From NCBI GenBank assembly GCA_003602415.1, contig QQSK01000009.1:91321-125621 (forward strand): a stretch of DNA of 34,301 bases. The letters are read 5' to 3'. Numbering within the stretch: the stretch's first letter is position 1; every line of letters starts with the position of its first letter. Both the position numbers and the translations under genes were made by a program. This document shows positions 7,806-17,509 of the stretch, piece after piece. Source of the stretch: Candidatus Poseidoniales archaeon (GTDB lineage: Archaea > Thermoplasmatota > Poseidoniia > Poseidoniales > Poseidoniaceae). The notes beneath the pieces were generated by a model. That model worked only from the letters and a program-made list of their open reading frames with translations, was not told where the DNA came from and made no database searches.

Positions 7806-9545
7806 ATGAATAATGAAGGAGTAATATACCGAATTTCTGGACCTGTGGTTACCGCTACAGGAATGGAAGCGGGAATGTATGATGTGGTTCGTGTAGGACA
7901 CGAAGGTCTCATGGGTGAGGTCATCGAATTACACGGCGATAAAGCAGTTATTCAGGTGTACGAAGATACAAGCGGTATTCGCCCAGGCGAACCGGTATTG
8001 AATACACGTGAAACATTGTCAGTCGCACTAGGACCTGGACTGTTAACCCAAATTTACGATGGTATTCAGCGACCGCTGGCTACTCTCGAAGAAGTAATGG
8101 GTGTATTCATCACTAGAGGTGTTGATGCTGACGGATTCGATATGGAAAAGAAGTGGAAGTTTGAAGCTACTGTTTCCAAAGGCGATGAAGTTGTAAGTGG
8201 ACAAGTTATTGGTACAGTTCAAGAAACTGAAACAATCGTTCACAAGATTATGGTTCCACCTGGTAAAGGTGGAGTTGTAAAGGCAATCTCATCTGGTGAC
8301 TACAATGTAACAGAAGACGTGTGCACACTTGAAGATGGCACTACTATGCAGATGATGCAGAAGTGGCCGGTTCGTACACCACGTCCTTACCAGCAGAAGT
8401 ATGCACCTGACACCCCACTGATCACTGGAATGCGTATTCTTGACTTCCTCTTCCCTCTAGCTAAGGGTGGCGCAGCAGGTATTCCTGGACCATTCGGTTC
8501 TGGAAAGACAGTTACTCAACAATCATTAGCAAAATACTCCGATGCTCAGATTGTTGTTTACATCGGTTGTGGAGAGCGTGGAAACGAAATGACAGAAGTT
8601 CTGGATGAGTTCCCGCACTTGATTGACCCTAACACTGGAAAGCCTCTGATGAATAGAACAGTAATGATTGCAAACACTTCAAACATGCCGGTAGCGGCTC
8701 GTGAAGCGTCTGTATACACTGGAATTACTATTGCAGAATACTTCCGTGACATGGGATACGACGTTGCTTTGATGGCGGATTCTACCAGCCGTTGGGCTGA
8801 AGCAATGCGTGAAATTTCATCACGTCTTGAAGAGATGCCTGGTGAAGAAGGATACCCTGCTTACCTATCTAGCAGAATTGCAGAATTCTACGAGCGTGCA
8901 GGTCGTGTTCAGACACTAAATGGCGACGATGGATCTGTTACTGTAATCGGAGCGGTTTCACCGCCTGGTGGTGACATCTCTGAACCAGTTTCACAGGGTA
9001 CACTTCGTATCGTGAAGGTTTTCTGGGGATTAGATGCTGGTCTTGCTAGACAGAGGCACTTCCCTGCTATCAACTGGCTAGGTTCTTACAGCCTTTACCC
9101 ACCTTCACTGGACCAATGGTTCCGTGATAACATCGCTCAAGATTATCCTGAGATTAGAACCACAATCAGTGGTCTATTACAGGTTGAGGCTGAGTTGCAA
9201 GAAATCGTCCAACTGGTCGGTTCAGATGCATTACCTGTAGACCAACAACTGACTCTTGAAGTTGCACGTATGATTCGTGAATACTTCTTGCAGCAGAATG
9301 GTTTCCACGAGGTCGACGCTTTCTGTGCGGTTGACCTACACTACAAGATGGCTAAGGCTATCTTGACCTTCCAGGAGTCTGCAAAGAACGCTATGGCTGC
9401 TGGAGCAGAACTCCAAGATGTTGTAAACGTCCCAGCGAGGACTGATTTGATGCGTGGTCGTTTCGAATCAACCTACAAGGATGAAATCGACGGACTTGTT
9501 GAAAAGATGAATGAAGAAATCGCAGCAGCGGTTGAGGAGAACTAG
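7806..9545 (+). CDS. atpA: A-type ATP synthase catalytic subunit A
   Basis: A 579-residue catalytic subunit. The N-terminal beta-barrel ([15 protein letters not shown]) is followed by the bulge domain specific to A/V-type catalytic subunits. The P-loop is GPFGSGKT at 228-235. [11 protein letters not shown] and [15 protein letters not shown] mark the nucleotide-binding core, and the C-terminal domain is helical. The frame extends back to a start at 7767 inside atpF, but the ATG at 7806 with AAGGAGGAAGAGG in front gives the expected N-terminus. It hydrolyses or forms ATP at the A-B interfaces of the hexameric head. Confidence 0.97.
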   Translation: MNNEGVIYRISGPVVTATGMEAGMYDVVRVGHEGLMGEVIELHGDKAVIQVYEDTSGIRPGEPVLNTRETLSVALGPGLLTQIYDGIQRPLATLEEVMGVFITRGVDADGFDMEKKWKFEATVSKGDEVVSGQVIGTVQETETIVHKIMVPPGKGGVVKAISSGDYNVTEDVCTLEDGTTMQMMQKWPVRTPRPYQQKYAPDTPLITGMRILDFLFPLAKGGAAGIPGPFGSGKTVTQQSLAKYSDAQIVVYIGCGERGNEMTEVLDEFPHLIDPNTGKPLMNRTVMIANTSNMPVAAREASVYTGITIAEYFRDMGYDVALMADSTSRWAEAMREISSRLEEMPGEEGYPAYLSSRIAEFYERAGRVQTLNGDDGSVTVIGAVSPPGGDISEPVSQGTLRIVKVFWGLDAGLARQRHFPAINWLGSYSLYPPSLDQWFRDNIAQDYPEIRTTISGLLQVEAELQEIVQLVGSDALPVDQQLTLEVARMIREYFLQQNGFHEVDAFCAVDLHYKMAKAILTFQESAKNAMAAGAELQDVVNVPARTDLMRGRFESTYKDEIDGLVEKMNEEIAAAVEEN

Positions 9546-9556
9546 GAGGAATTGAA

Positions 9557-10936
9557 ATGTCTGGAAAGGAATATCGAACCATCACTGACGTAAAGGGGCC
9601 TCTGGTCTTCTTGAACAAAACCGAGCCTGTGGCTTTCGGAGAAATCGTTCAACTACGATTGAATAATGGAACTATGAAGAACGGACAGGTTCTTGATACA
9701 TCTGACGAACTTGTTGTTGTTCAGGTGTTTGAAGGAACTGCTGGAGTTGACCTAAACACTGGTGTTAAGTTCATGGGTGACGTGTTTAAGCTACCTGTAT
9801 CCGACGATCTAATCGGAAGAATTCTCGATGGCGCAGGGCGCCCTCGTGACGGTGGACCTGATATCGTGGCAGAAGAAAACGCCGACATTATCGGTGCTGC
9901 TATCAACCCCTACTCTCGTCAAAGCCCGCACGATTTCATTCAAACCGGAATCAGTGCAATCGATTGCTGTACTACCTTAGTTCGTGGACAGAAGTTGCCA
10001 ATTTTCAGTGCATCTGGTCTTCCACACAATGACATTGCTTTGCAAATTGCTCGTCAGGCTAAACTTAAGGGTTCAGATGAAGAGTTCATTGTAGTATTCT
10101 GTGCAATGGGTATTACTGCTGAAGAATTCAATTTCTTCCGTAGTGACCTAGAGCGTACTGGTGCTCTTGAAAACGCTGTATTGTTCGTTAACTTAGCGGA
10201 CGACCCAGCGGTTGAGAGAATCATTACTCCTCGTCTAGCACTAACTGCTGCTGAGTATCTTGCTTTCGAGAAAGATTACCACGTACTAGTTATCTACACT
10301 GACATGACAAACTACTGTGACGCTCTACGTCAAATCGGTGCTGCTCGTGAAGAAGTACCTGGACGACGTGGTTACCCTGGTTACATGTACACTGACCTTG
10401 CTATGCTATACGAGCGTGCGGGAATTGTAAAGGGTAAGAAGGGAAGTATCACTCAGTTCCCAATTCTAACAATGCCTGGTGACGATATTACTCACCCGAT
10501 TCCTGATTTGTCCGGATATATTACTGAAGGACAGATTGTTATCTCTCGTGAATTACACCAAGCTGGTATCTACCCGCCGATCAACGTTCTTCCATCACTT
10601 TCACGTTTGATGGGTTCATGTATCGGTGCAAAGACAACCCGTGAAGACCACAAGTCCGTATCTGACCAGATGTATGCTGCATATGCGCAAGGCCGTGAAC
10701 TACGTGGGCTGGTCGCAATTGTTGGTGAGGATGCACTAAATGAGCGTGACAAGCAATTGCTTGACTTCTCTGGTGTATTCGAAGACAAGTTCTTGCGTCA
10801 ATCCCGTGACGAAGACCGTTCAATCGATGAAACTCTTGACCTATGTTGGACTTTGATGTCTGATATTGATACCAAGTATCTAGTACGTCTTGACCAAAAG
10901 TGGATTGAGAAGTACCACCCTGATAACAGGGAGTGA
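9557..10936 (+). CDS. atpB: A-type ATP synthase non-catalytic subunit B
   Basis: A 459-residue regulatory subunit of the A3B3 head. The normal P-loop is replaced by [12 protein letters not shown], as expected for V/A-type B subunits, which bind nucleotide but do not catalyse. Other family markers are [27 protein letters not shown], and [23 protein letters not shown] in two stretches. Length is typical. The start follows AGGAGG, and the gene begins 11 bases after atpA ends. Confidence 0.97.
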   Translation: MSGKEYRTITDVKGPLVFLNKTEPVAFGEIVQLRLNNGTMKNGQVLDTSDELVVVQVFEGTAGVDLNTGVKFMGDVFKLPVSDDLIGRILDGAGRPRDGGPDIVAEENADIIGAAINPYSRQSPHDFIQTGISAIDCCTTLVRGQKLPIFSASGLPHNDIALQIARQAKLKGSDEEFIVVFCAMGITAEEFNFFRSDLERTGALENAVLFVNLADDPAVERIITPRLALTAAEYLAFEKDYHVLVIYTDMTNYCDALRQIGAAREEVPGRRGYPGYMYTDLAMLYERAGIVKGKKGSITQFPILTMPGDDITHPIPDLSGYITEGQIVISRELHQAGIYPPINVLPSLSRLMGSCIGAKTTREDHKSVSDQMYAAYAQGRELRGLVAIVGEDALNERDKQLLDFSGVFEDKFLRQSRDEDRSIDETLDLCWTLMSDIDTKYLVRLDQKWIEKYHPDNRE

Positions 10937-10970
10937 ATCTTGAATCTAGATTATTGAGGAGGTGAATTAC

Positions 10971-11588
10971 ATGGCATTGGATATCAAACCAACCCGTAGC
11001 GAATTGATCAACCTCAAGCGTAGAATTAAGCAGACCAAGAACGGTTACAAACTGCTTAAGATGAAGCGTGACGGTCTGTTCCACGAGTTCAGAACTCTAC
11101 TTTCTGACATGATTAAAGCAAAGAGAGAACTGACTGAGTCGTATGTTTTGGCTAAGTCAAGAATCGATTTGGCTAATGCTATTGAAGGTGGATTGAAAGT
11201 TCGCTCAGCAGCAATCGCTAACTCGGCATCCCCTGAGGTCGAAGTAGAACGCAGAAACATCATGGGTGTTGTGGTTCCTTCGGTATCTGGTACAAACCTG
11301 AAGCAAGCTTTCGGTGACAGAGCGATTGGATTCACAGGATCTTCACCGTACATCGATGAAGCCGCAGATTCTTTTGGTAATCTAATCGAGAGAATGGTCA
11401 AAGCAGCAGAAATGGAAGCCACATTGAAGAGACTGCTAGCAGAAATTGAGGCAACAAAGCGTCGTGTAAATGCTTTGGAATTCAAGGTCATTCCAGAATT
11501 GGAAGAAGCCAGAGTTTTCATTCAATTAAGACTTGAAGAGATGGAAAGAGAAGAAACATTCCGTCTAAAGAGATTCAAGAATAAGTGA
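10971..11588 (+). CDS. atpD: A-type ATP synthase subunit D (rotor shaft)
   Basis: A 205-residue protein with the subunit D hallmark IKPTRSELINLKRRIKQTKNGYKLLKMKRD split across its first 35 residues. A long N-terminal helix and a long C-terminal helix (about 137-200) would form the antiparallel coiled coil that turns inside the A3B3 head. The frame reaches back to a GTG at 10962, but that codon lies inside the GAGGAGGTGA ribosome site, so the ATG at 10971 is the start. It is the last ATP synthase gene; the next gene begins 64 bases later. Confidence 0.95.
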   Translation: MALDIKPTRSELINLKRRIKQTKNGYKLLKMKRDGLFHEFRTLLSDMIKAKRELTESYVLAKSRIDLANAIEGGLKVRSAAIANSASPEVEVERRNIMGVVVPSVSGTNLKQAFGDRAIGFTGSSPYIDEAADSFGNLIERMVKAAEMEATLKRLLAEIEATKRRVNALEFKVIPELEEARVFIQLRLEEMEREETFRLKRFKNK

Positions 11589-11652
11589 AATCTGTACCCG
11601 ATTCATTCATTGAGGTCGGCATTACACCCAAGTTCATTGGGAGGCTCACTAT

Positions 11653-14028
11653 ATGTCTGAAGAGGAAGTCATCGTCGCCCATAAAAAGTCATGGAGTAAG
11701 CGAGAAACGCTTCACCGTATCCTTTCTAGGCATTGCCATGTTCTCGAAGATATAGGTGGTAGAACTCCAACATTTGTCGTTTCTGAAAAAGAGAACGAAA
11801 ATATGCATGAAGTTCTTGAAAAAATTAACCACCATCTATCAAAATTAGGATTTAGTGCTCGACTTTACCCTGATGAACCTTGGATTCTACAATTAATTCC
11901 TGACCCTATCAGGCAATGGCCATCACCTAGATTTGTAGTTGTGATGTGGTTACTATCTCTATTCAGCACAATGTTTGCTGGTGAGAAGTGGTTGTCTTCA
12001 GGCAGACCAGATGGTGGATGGTTCGTCTCCAATGCATCTCTTGATGCTTTGATTGGTTACACCATTCCCCTATTTTTGGTAATAATTGTCGCATCTTTCA
12101 CTCAAAAAGCAATTGCTGCTCGAAAGGGTGTGCACCTTCCTCATCTGTTTCCAATACCAGGTCCTGCAATGATTTGGTGGCCATTTGGAATAATCGGTTT
12201 TGCTTCACTTCCTAGAAGTGATGCCAGATTATGGCCAGACCGCTCATCTCTTGGTAATTCAGCGATTTCAGCTCCACTGATAATGATCCTTGCAGGGATG
12301 GTTTTGGCATTAGTCGGACTTCATTTAACTCCTGAAATCGTGCCGTTATCAGTTACCCCTTTAGCCGTTGAGCTGCCTCTTCTCATCAATTTGATAGGGC
12401 TTAGTTCTGAAGGCGAATTAATGATGATTCTCAAAACTTCATGGGCGCATCCTTTTACTAGGGTAGGAATGACTCTTACCTTTGTTGGGTGGGTCTCATT
12501 ACTTCCAATTCCAACATTCCCTGGCGGCCGAGTATTGATCGCAAGAATGGGCATTCCTGAAGCTAGGTCTGGTTCAACACAAGTTATGCTATTGCTAGTA
12601 GTACTGTTGTTTGCATTCCTATTCGGTGCATTTTCACAATGGAGTATCTGGGTCCTAGTCGTAGCCTTATGCGCATCATTGTTGATAACAAAGGGAAGTG
12701 ACCCTAGACTTCCTATTGTGTTAGATGATTTCAAGGGCCTACCTGAAAGCGATCATCGCAGAATAGGAATACTTCTGTTCATGGCATTTATGCTGGCTTT
12801 ACCTGCCCAAGTTCCATTCTATGAAGATGAAATGTGGGATGATGAACTTGTCTGGAGCATCGGTGAAGATAAATTGGTTATTGAAGATAATTGGTTTAAT
12901 CAAACAATGATAGTAAGCAATCCCTCACTAATCGTACAGGAGTGGGTTGTTTCGTTTATTGATGATGGTTCCAATTCCTTTAATTTGTCAGAAATAGATT
13001 GCAAAACTGGTACTAAAACATCTGATTCAACTTGTGAAGGAACAGTCAATCCCTTAGAAGATCTAAAAATCAAATTCAATTTCTTTTGGCTTGAACAATG
13101 GAATGCATCTTCATTTGAAATGACGTGGGAAGTAAATGACAAAATCACAAAAAATACAGTTGTGCCAGATCAAAGTGTATATCCGGTTGGCGATTGGGAA
13201 TTCAATGGAGATTTAGATGATCCAAAATCGTGTATTACAATCAAATCAAGTAATTCGGAACCAATTCTCCCCTCCCAAGCCCCAGTTTACAGCAATTGGG
13301 ACAATGTGAACTCCCAAGGGAACATTTCTATCGATTCTAACAATCCTGAAGTTTGCCTAGATGGTATTTCAGGAGACGATATGAATTGGTTGGAGTATTA
13401 CGAATTCCGATTAGATAATGTTTCATTTATGGCAGGATATTCTACACAAAACTATGTGGCAATACCTGATGAAGGAGTTGTAATAAACAATGAGGATTTG
13501 ATGTTCAGTCAATCGATTCTTTCTCTTGAACTTGATGGAGATTGTACCGGGCTAGGGATGCCTGCGTTACCACTAAACTCAGAAAACGGCTCAAAATTAT
13601 GGAATATGTCGATTTTCCCAACAGGAATAAACAATTATTCTAACTCCAATGATTCAATTACTCTAATCGTTCCAGAAGGTGCAATCATTTCAGATTGCGA
13701 ATCGTTGTACTATCCTGAAATTTACACAGTTTCACGTGGCCCTAGTCTAATTGTAGGCATCGAAGATGATAGAACTCAACATTGGATTGGTTCTGTTGAG
13801 TTCATTGAAAATGTATTAACCATTGAGAACCCAAGCGATGAAGATATCCAATTAAACATTGAGTTTGATGGAAATGGCCCTCAATGGGATGTTTCCAACA
13901 ATATCATTCTTACAGCCGGGCAGATAACCAATATCTCAGCAATAGCTCCTGAAAGTGGTGTTTCATTCTCTTGGTTAGAGTTGAATGATGAGGAAGTAAC
14001 CTTACATTTGGTGAATCACGAGGTATGA
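11653..14028 (+). CDS. Large membrane protein: site-2 protease (M50)-like pseudoenzyme with a C-terminal ectodomain
   Basis: A 791-residue protein. Residues 1-90 form a soluble domain, about eight to nine membrane helices follow at 94-386, and about 400 residues of Asn/Ser/acidic, beta-rich sequence with a few cysteines probably lie outside the cell. The helix region resembles the EGY/M50 zinc proteases: AARKGVHLPHLFPIPGP (155-171) matches the segment after HExGH, and LLPIPTFPGGRVL (283-295) matches the LLPxxxLDGG motif. The catalytic residues are absent: Ser148, Phe149 and Lys152 stand at the HExxH positions and Pro290 at the zinc-binding Asp. It is therefore predicted not to be a protease. 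The ATG follows GGGAGG. The gene overlaps panE by 4 bases, which suggests coupled translation. The role is unknown. Confidence 0.65.
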   Translation: MSEEEVIVAHKKSWSKRETLHRILSRHCHVLEDIGGRTPTFVVSEKENENMHEVLEKINHHLSKLGFSARLYPDEPWILQLIPDPIRQWPSPRFVVVMWLLSLFSTMFAGEKWLSSGRPDGGWFVSNASLDALIGYTIPLFLVIIVASFTQKAIAARKGVHLPHLFPIPGPAMIWWPFGIIGFASLPRSDARLWPDRSSLGNSAISAPLIMILAGMVLALVGLHLTPEIVPLSVTPLAVELPLLINLIGLSSEGELMMILKTSWAHPFTRVGMTLTFVGWVSLLPIPTFPGGRVLIARMGIPEARSGSTQVMLLLVVLLFAFLFGAFSQWSIWVLVVALCASLLITKGSDPRLPIVLDDFKGLPESDHRRIGILLFMAFMLALPAQVPFYEDEMWDDELVWSIGEDKLVIEDNWFNQTMIVSNPSLIVQEWVVSFIDDGSNSFNLSEIDCKTGTKTSDSTCEGTVNPLEDLKIKFNFFWLEQWNASSFEMTWEVNDKITKNTVVPDQSVYPVGDWEFNGDLDDPKSCITIKSSNSEPILPSQAPVYSNWDNVNSQGNISIDSNNPEVCLDGISGDDMNWLEYYEFRLDNVSFMAGYSTQNYVAIPDEGVVINNEDLMFSQSILSLELDGDCTGLGMPALPLNSENGSKLWNMSIFPTGINNYSNSNDSITLIVPEGAIISDCESLYYPEIYTVSRGPSLIVGIEDDRTQHWIGSVEFIENVLTIENPSDEDIQLNIEFDGNGPQWDVSNNIILTAGQITNISAIAPESGVSFSWLELNDEEVTLHLVNHEV

Positions 14029-14921
14029 GCATGCGTATTGCAGTACTAGGAGCAGGCTCAATCGGCTGTTTAATTGCTGCAAAGTTAGTTGACTCTGGTC
14101 ATGATGTATTGGTTCACGCAAGAGGTGAACATGGTGCAACCTTAGCGGTTAATGGCTTGATAATAACCGGTGAATGGAATAAAAAAATCGATCCTGTGGA
14201 TTGGACGGTCAGTCTAGATGAAGCAGGAATTCATCCCTCGCTAGAAAAATCATTTGACCAAGTCATAATTACCTGTAAAGCTAAAGACACTGAAAATCTT
14301 TCAAAATTAGCCTCTATGTTGGCAGATGGTCCTGCTTTGTCATTGCAAAATGGTTTAGGAAATCATGAAACTTTACAGAGGTATTTTCATGAAAATACAG
14401 CAGTCGGAGTTACAACTAATGCAGTCAAAAGAATATCACCTGGGCAAATTGAGTGGGTTGGCCGAGGCACTCTTGTAATCGGAGGACCGAAAGGCGAAGA
14501 GTTTGCAGAAACTTTGGATTCAATGGATGCAGAGTATGAAAAAGATGTATCTTCTATTCTTTGGAATAAACTCCTAATCAATGTTGCAATCAATCCATTG
14601 GCAGCAATATGTGGCGTTACTAATGGGGAATTAAGGCATGAACCACTTATTTCACAAGCGGAGTCAACAATGTTAGAAGCAGCAAGTATCGCTAGAGTCC
14701 TTGGAATTTCAATACTCAGTGATGGTGAATTATTGTCAAACCTACATTCGGTATTAGATTCAACAGCCGACAATATTTGTTCGATGTTAGCAGATGTCAA
14801 AGCGGGTAGAGAAACAGAAATTGACGTTCTATGCGGACAAGTTGTTTCTAGAGGAGAACAATTAGGAGTTCCAACTCCTCTCAATTCAATGCTATATTCT
14901 CAGATTAAATCTCTTAGATGA
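14025..14921 (+). CDS. panE: 2-dehydropantoate 2-reductase (ketopantoate reductase)
   Basis: A 298-residue NADPH-dependent reductase that makes pantoate for coenzyme A synthesis. The N-terminal Rossmann motif is VLGAGSIG (7-14). The family's central motif WNKLLINVAINPLAA (180-194) supplies the likely catalytic Lys182 with Asn186 and Asn190, matching the K/N/N pattern of the E. coli enzyme. The C-terminal helical domain includes the family feature REPEATED as RETEIDVLCGQVV. Length is typical. Its ATGA start overlaps the stop of the preceding membrane-protein gene. Its last 8 bases overlap the 3' end of nadB on the other strand. Confidence 0.9.
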   Translation: MSMRIAVLGAGSIGCLIAAKLVDSGHDVLVHARGEHGATLAVNGLIITGEWNKKIDPVDWTVSLDEAGIHPSLEKSFDQVIITCKAKDTENLSKLASMLADGPALSLQNGLGNHETLQRYFHENTAVGVTTNAVKRISPGQIEWVGRGTLVIGGPKGEEFAETLDSMDAEYEKDVSSILWNKLLINVAINPLAAICGVTNGELRHEPLISQAESTMLEAASIARVLGISILSDGELLSNLHSVLDSTADNICSMLADVKAGRETEIDVLCGQVVSRGEQLGVPTPLNSMLYSQIKSLR

Positions 14922-16494
14922 GGTCTTTATTCCAGTGTAATCCGCGGTTCTCCTTTCTCTCTGTTGCATCATTTGTGATATGTGAAGCAACTAAAACCAG
15001 GTTTCTAAGTTCGACTAATTCACGGGTTGGAGTACTTCTTTTCCAAATCAGGTCCACCTCTTTTGAAAGAAGTTCCAACATTCTTTTTGCTCTTTCAAGT
15101 CTGCTGAAACTTCGAACAATTCCAACATCATCAGTCATCGTCTTCCTCAAAGTTTCCAAATCTCTTACCAAAGGTGCATGTTCAATCAACTTAATCATTC
15201 CTTCAGCCCTCCATTCAGGGACATTCTCAAGGTTCTCGATTGGATTGGCGATAAAGTGTTCAGCAGCACGATTAGCGAAAACAATTGCTTCGAGTAAACT
15301 GTTAGATGCTAATCGATTAGCTCCATGCATTCCCGTACAAGCAACTTCTCCAATGCCATAAAGTCCGGGCATTGGGAGTTCATTGTTCATCAGAACTCTT
15401 CCATTGATATCCACAGATAATCCTCCTACCATGTAGTGAGCCGCAGGTGCAACTGGAAGTGGGTCTATGCCTAATGATAGGCCTAATTTGTTTAATTTTG
15501 ATTCAATATTTGGGAAATGATCAAGCAATTTTCCTCGCTCAAGATGGTCGGTTACCAACCATACATTGTCTGCCCCAGTAATCTTCATTTTTTGGTCACA
15601 TGCTCTAGCGACAACATCTCTTGTTGCTAGGCTTCCTTCAGGTGAAGATTCCAGAGTAAATGAATAAGATTCAGGCCCTGAATCTCCGTTTCTATATTTT
15701 TCTAACCCTGCATTATCAAGTAATATTCCACCTTCTCCTCGAAGCGCTTCAGTAATCAAAAATGGCTTTTTATTGCCTGCCATTAATGCGGTTGGGTGGA
15801 ATTGGAAAAATGCCATATCTTTGCTTACAGCTCCTGCTCTAACGGCCATTGCTAATCCGTCTCCACTAGCAACCGATGGATTGGTTGTTCTTTCCCACAA
15901 TTGTCCACAACCTCCAGTTGCAATAAGTACCGCATCTGCCGACAATGCTTCCATTTTACCACTGTCAAGACTTAGGCACCATATGCCTTTGATTCCCTTT
16001 TCTGGGCTTCCATGAACCCTTTGAATCAAATCGACTCCTAATGTGTGAGATCTCATTGAGATATTGTCACTGTTTGAAACCGCACTGTTTAGTGCTCTCT
16101 CTATCTCAGCACCGGTTGCATCTTTTGCATGAAGTATTCTTCTTGCTGAATGTCCGCCTTCTTTGACAAGATGGAATTCTTCCCCATCCTTTTCAAAATC
16201 TACTCCAATAGAGAGCAAATCTCTAATTCTATCTCCTGCTTCTTTGACCACACATCTTACGATTTCTTCGTTACATAATCCATCTCCGCAAGAGAGAGTG
16301 TCCTCAATGTGGGCTTCCATTCCTTTTCCATCGGTTTTGTCAAGAATTCCTGCAATACCGCCCTGTGCCCAATTTGTCGAAGAGTCTTCAGGTCGTTGTT
16401 TGGTTACTATTATCACTTCATGTCCTTTTTTTTCTAATTTCAATGCAGCGAACAATCCGGCGATGCCGCTACCAATGATGACGACTTTCGGCAT
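14914..16494 (-). CDS. nadB: L-aspartate oxidase (NAD biosynthesis)
   Basis: A 526-residue flavoprotein that oxidises L-aspartate to iminoaspartate, the first step of quinolinate and NAD synthesis. The FAD-binding motif GSGIAG is at 8-13. The NadB/succinate-dehydrogenase-type signature NWAQGGIAG is at about 42-50. HPTAL, EALRGEGG and HGANRLASNSLLEA follow in family order, with a helical C-terminal domain. Length matches the family. The start at 16494 gives the canonical N-terminus MPKVVIIGSG. nadA and nadC are not in the window. Convergent with panE and divergent from the small membrane protein gene. Confidence 0.93.
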   Translation of the reverse strand: MPKVVIIGSGIAGLFAALKLEKKGHEVIIVTKQRPEDSSTNWAQGGIAGILDKTDGKGMEAHIEDTLSCGDGLCNEEIVRCVVKEAGDRIRDLLSIGVDFEKDGEEFHLVKEGGHSARRILHAKDATGAEIERALNSAVSNSDNISMRSHTLGVDLIQRVHGSPEKGIKGIWCLSLDSGKMEALSADAVLIATGGCGQLWERTTNPSVASGDGLAMAVRAGAVSKDMAFFQFHPTALMAGNKKPFLITEALRGEGGILLDNAGLEKYRNGDSGPESYSFTLESSPEGSLATRDVVARACDQKMKITGADNVWLVTDHLERGKLLDHFPNIESKLNKLGLSLGIDPLPVAPAAHYMVGGLSVDINGRVLMNNELPMPGLYGIGEVACTGMHGANRLASNSLLEAIVFANRAAEHFIANPIENLENVPEWRAEGMIKLIEHAPLVRDLETLRKTMTDDVGIVRSFSRLERAKRMLELLSKEVDLIWKRSTPTRELVELRNLVLVASHITNDATERKENRGLHWNKDLI

Positions 16495-16518
16495 GGTGAC
16501 GGTTGGCGCTGAAGCCTT

Positions 16519-16534
16519 TCACATTCAAATGTGA
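16519..16534. promoter_or_regulatory. 16-base inverted repeat TCACATT-CA-AATGTGA, candidate operator
   Basis: Two perfect 7-base arms around two bases lie in the 90-base gap between divergent nadB and the small membrane protein gene, 25 bases upstream of the nadB start. The form suits a dimeric helix-turn-helix protein. The regulator is unknown; the call is from symmetry and position. Confidence 0.45.
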
Positions 16535-16584
16535 CTCATGAATAATTGCGACATCAATAAGGGGTTGGCCATACACGCAAGCAC

Positions 16585-17373
16585 ATGGGCCTGATGAAAA
16601 AGTTGGCAGCAATTATCGGTCTGGCCTTGATTGGCCTGTCCGTTGCCAACGTTGAATTCGGCGCTTTAATGGGTCTTGAGCCTCCTCAGAAGGTTATCCT
16701 AGCACGTTTAGCAGACCCAGGTTGTAATGCAGATGAAATTCAGAAAGATTTGGATGCAGGGGACGTCAATGCCTGTGTAACTACTCCTGGTGTTTGGGAT
16801 GCTCCTGATTTGCTTTTGCTGCTTGAAGGCTGTGTGATGTTTTTGGCCTCCTTCATGAGATGGCCAAGAAAAGGGCGTTGGGCGGTAAGAATACGGAAAA
16901 TAGCCGTGGTATCTGGTCTTATTTTGTGTGGAATTGCCTTAGCTGATAGGTTTGATAAATTGCCAGGAACTTCTTCCGAAGATTTAGCATCTTTACTTCC
17001 ATTCCCAGCACCTCCTATCGCTGTTCAGATAGGAATTTTTGCAATTGGAATATTCTTGATTCGTGGACCTAAGTATCGAATAGTCCGTGAAAAAGAGAAG
17101 AAATCAAGAAACAGGGATTATTCTGTTAGGGAGTTAGATCTAGCTTACAAAACCGGAGGCAGCCTTGGCTCGTTGTCAAAAAGTGGAAAACTCAAGGGTG
17201 CATCGAAATACAAAACAGTCAGAGATTTGTGGTCTGATCAAAGTTTGTCGCAATATGAGGATTCCTTCGAAAGTGGAATGCGTGATAATTTTGAATCAAA
17301 TGTGGGCAGAACCTGTCATTTGTGTAATGGTGAAGGATGCGCAGGGTGCTCCAACACAGGTATTGCAGCATAA
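16585..17373 (+). CDS. Small multi-helix membrane protein with C-terminal C-x2-C-x4-C-x2-C zinc motif
   Basis: A 262-residue protein I do not recognise. Hydrophobic segments lie at about 5-25, 77-92, 105-122 and 144-160. The extracellular or luminal stretch between the first two has two cysteines (Cys48, Cys63). After the last helix comes a basic linker (KEKKSRNR), a Ser/Gly/Lys-rich region and a C-terminal motif with Cys244, Cys247, Cys252 and Cys255 (CHLCNGEGC). This motif resembles half of a DnaJ-type zinc centre. The cytoplasmic tail could bind metal, nucleic acid or a protein. The gene precedes smc by 136 bases, which hold two hairpins. A link to chromosome work is possible but only by position. 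Confidence 0.7.
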   Translation: MGLMKKLAAIIGLALIGLSVANVEFGALMGLEPPQKVILARLADPGCNADEIQKDLDAGDVNACVTTPGVWDAPDLLLLLEGCVMFLASFMRWPRKGRWAVRIRKIAVVSGLILCGIALADRFDKLPGTSSEDLASLLPFPAPPIAVQIGIFAIGIFLIRGPKYRIVREKEKKSRNRDYSVRELDLAYKTGGSLGSLSKSGKLKGASKYKTVRDLWSDQSLSQYEDSFESGMRDNFESNVGRTCHLCNGEGCAGCSNTGIAA

Positions 17374-17394
17374 TCGGCATACGGCGGCTTATTC

Positions 17395-17430
17395 ACACCG
17401 GTCTAAGAAACGGTGTCTCGCGAGCGCGAG
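17395..17430 (+). other. Two adjacent perfect hairpins upstream of smc
   Basis: ACACCG (17395-17400) pairs with CGGTGT (17411-17416) around a 10-base loop. It is followed at once by CTCGCG-AG-CGCGAG (17417-17430), effectively a 5-bp stem with a four-base loop. They lie in the 136 bases between the small membrane protein gene and smc. They may be a transcription terminator, a structured 5' leader or a small RNA. No tRNA fold is present. Confidence 0.45.
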
Positions 17431-17509
17431 TCTAGTAACCTTCAAAACCCCCCTCGTCTCCTTTGCGTTTTGAGGTCAAGGATTCTGTACCTTGATTTGA
17501 GGGAGAGGG

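Noticed and set aside
9557-10936. Missing P-loop in subunit B taken as an inactivated gene
   Set aside because: Loss of the P-loop is normal for the non-catalytic B subunit of A/V-type ATPases; all other motifs are intact.
17374-17509. tRNA gene before smc
   Set aside because: The two hairpins do not form a cloverleaf; there is no acceptor stem, TTCGA-type T-loop or anticodon arm.
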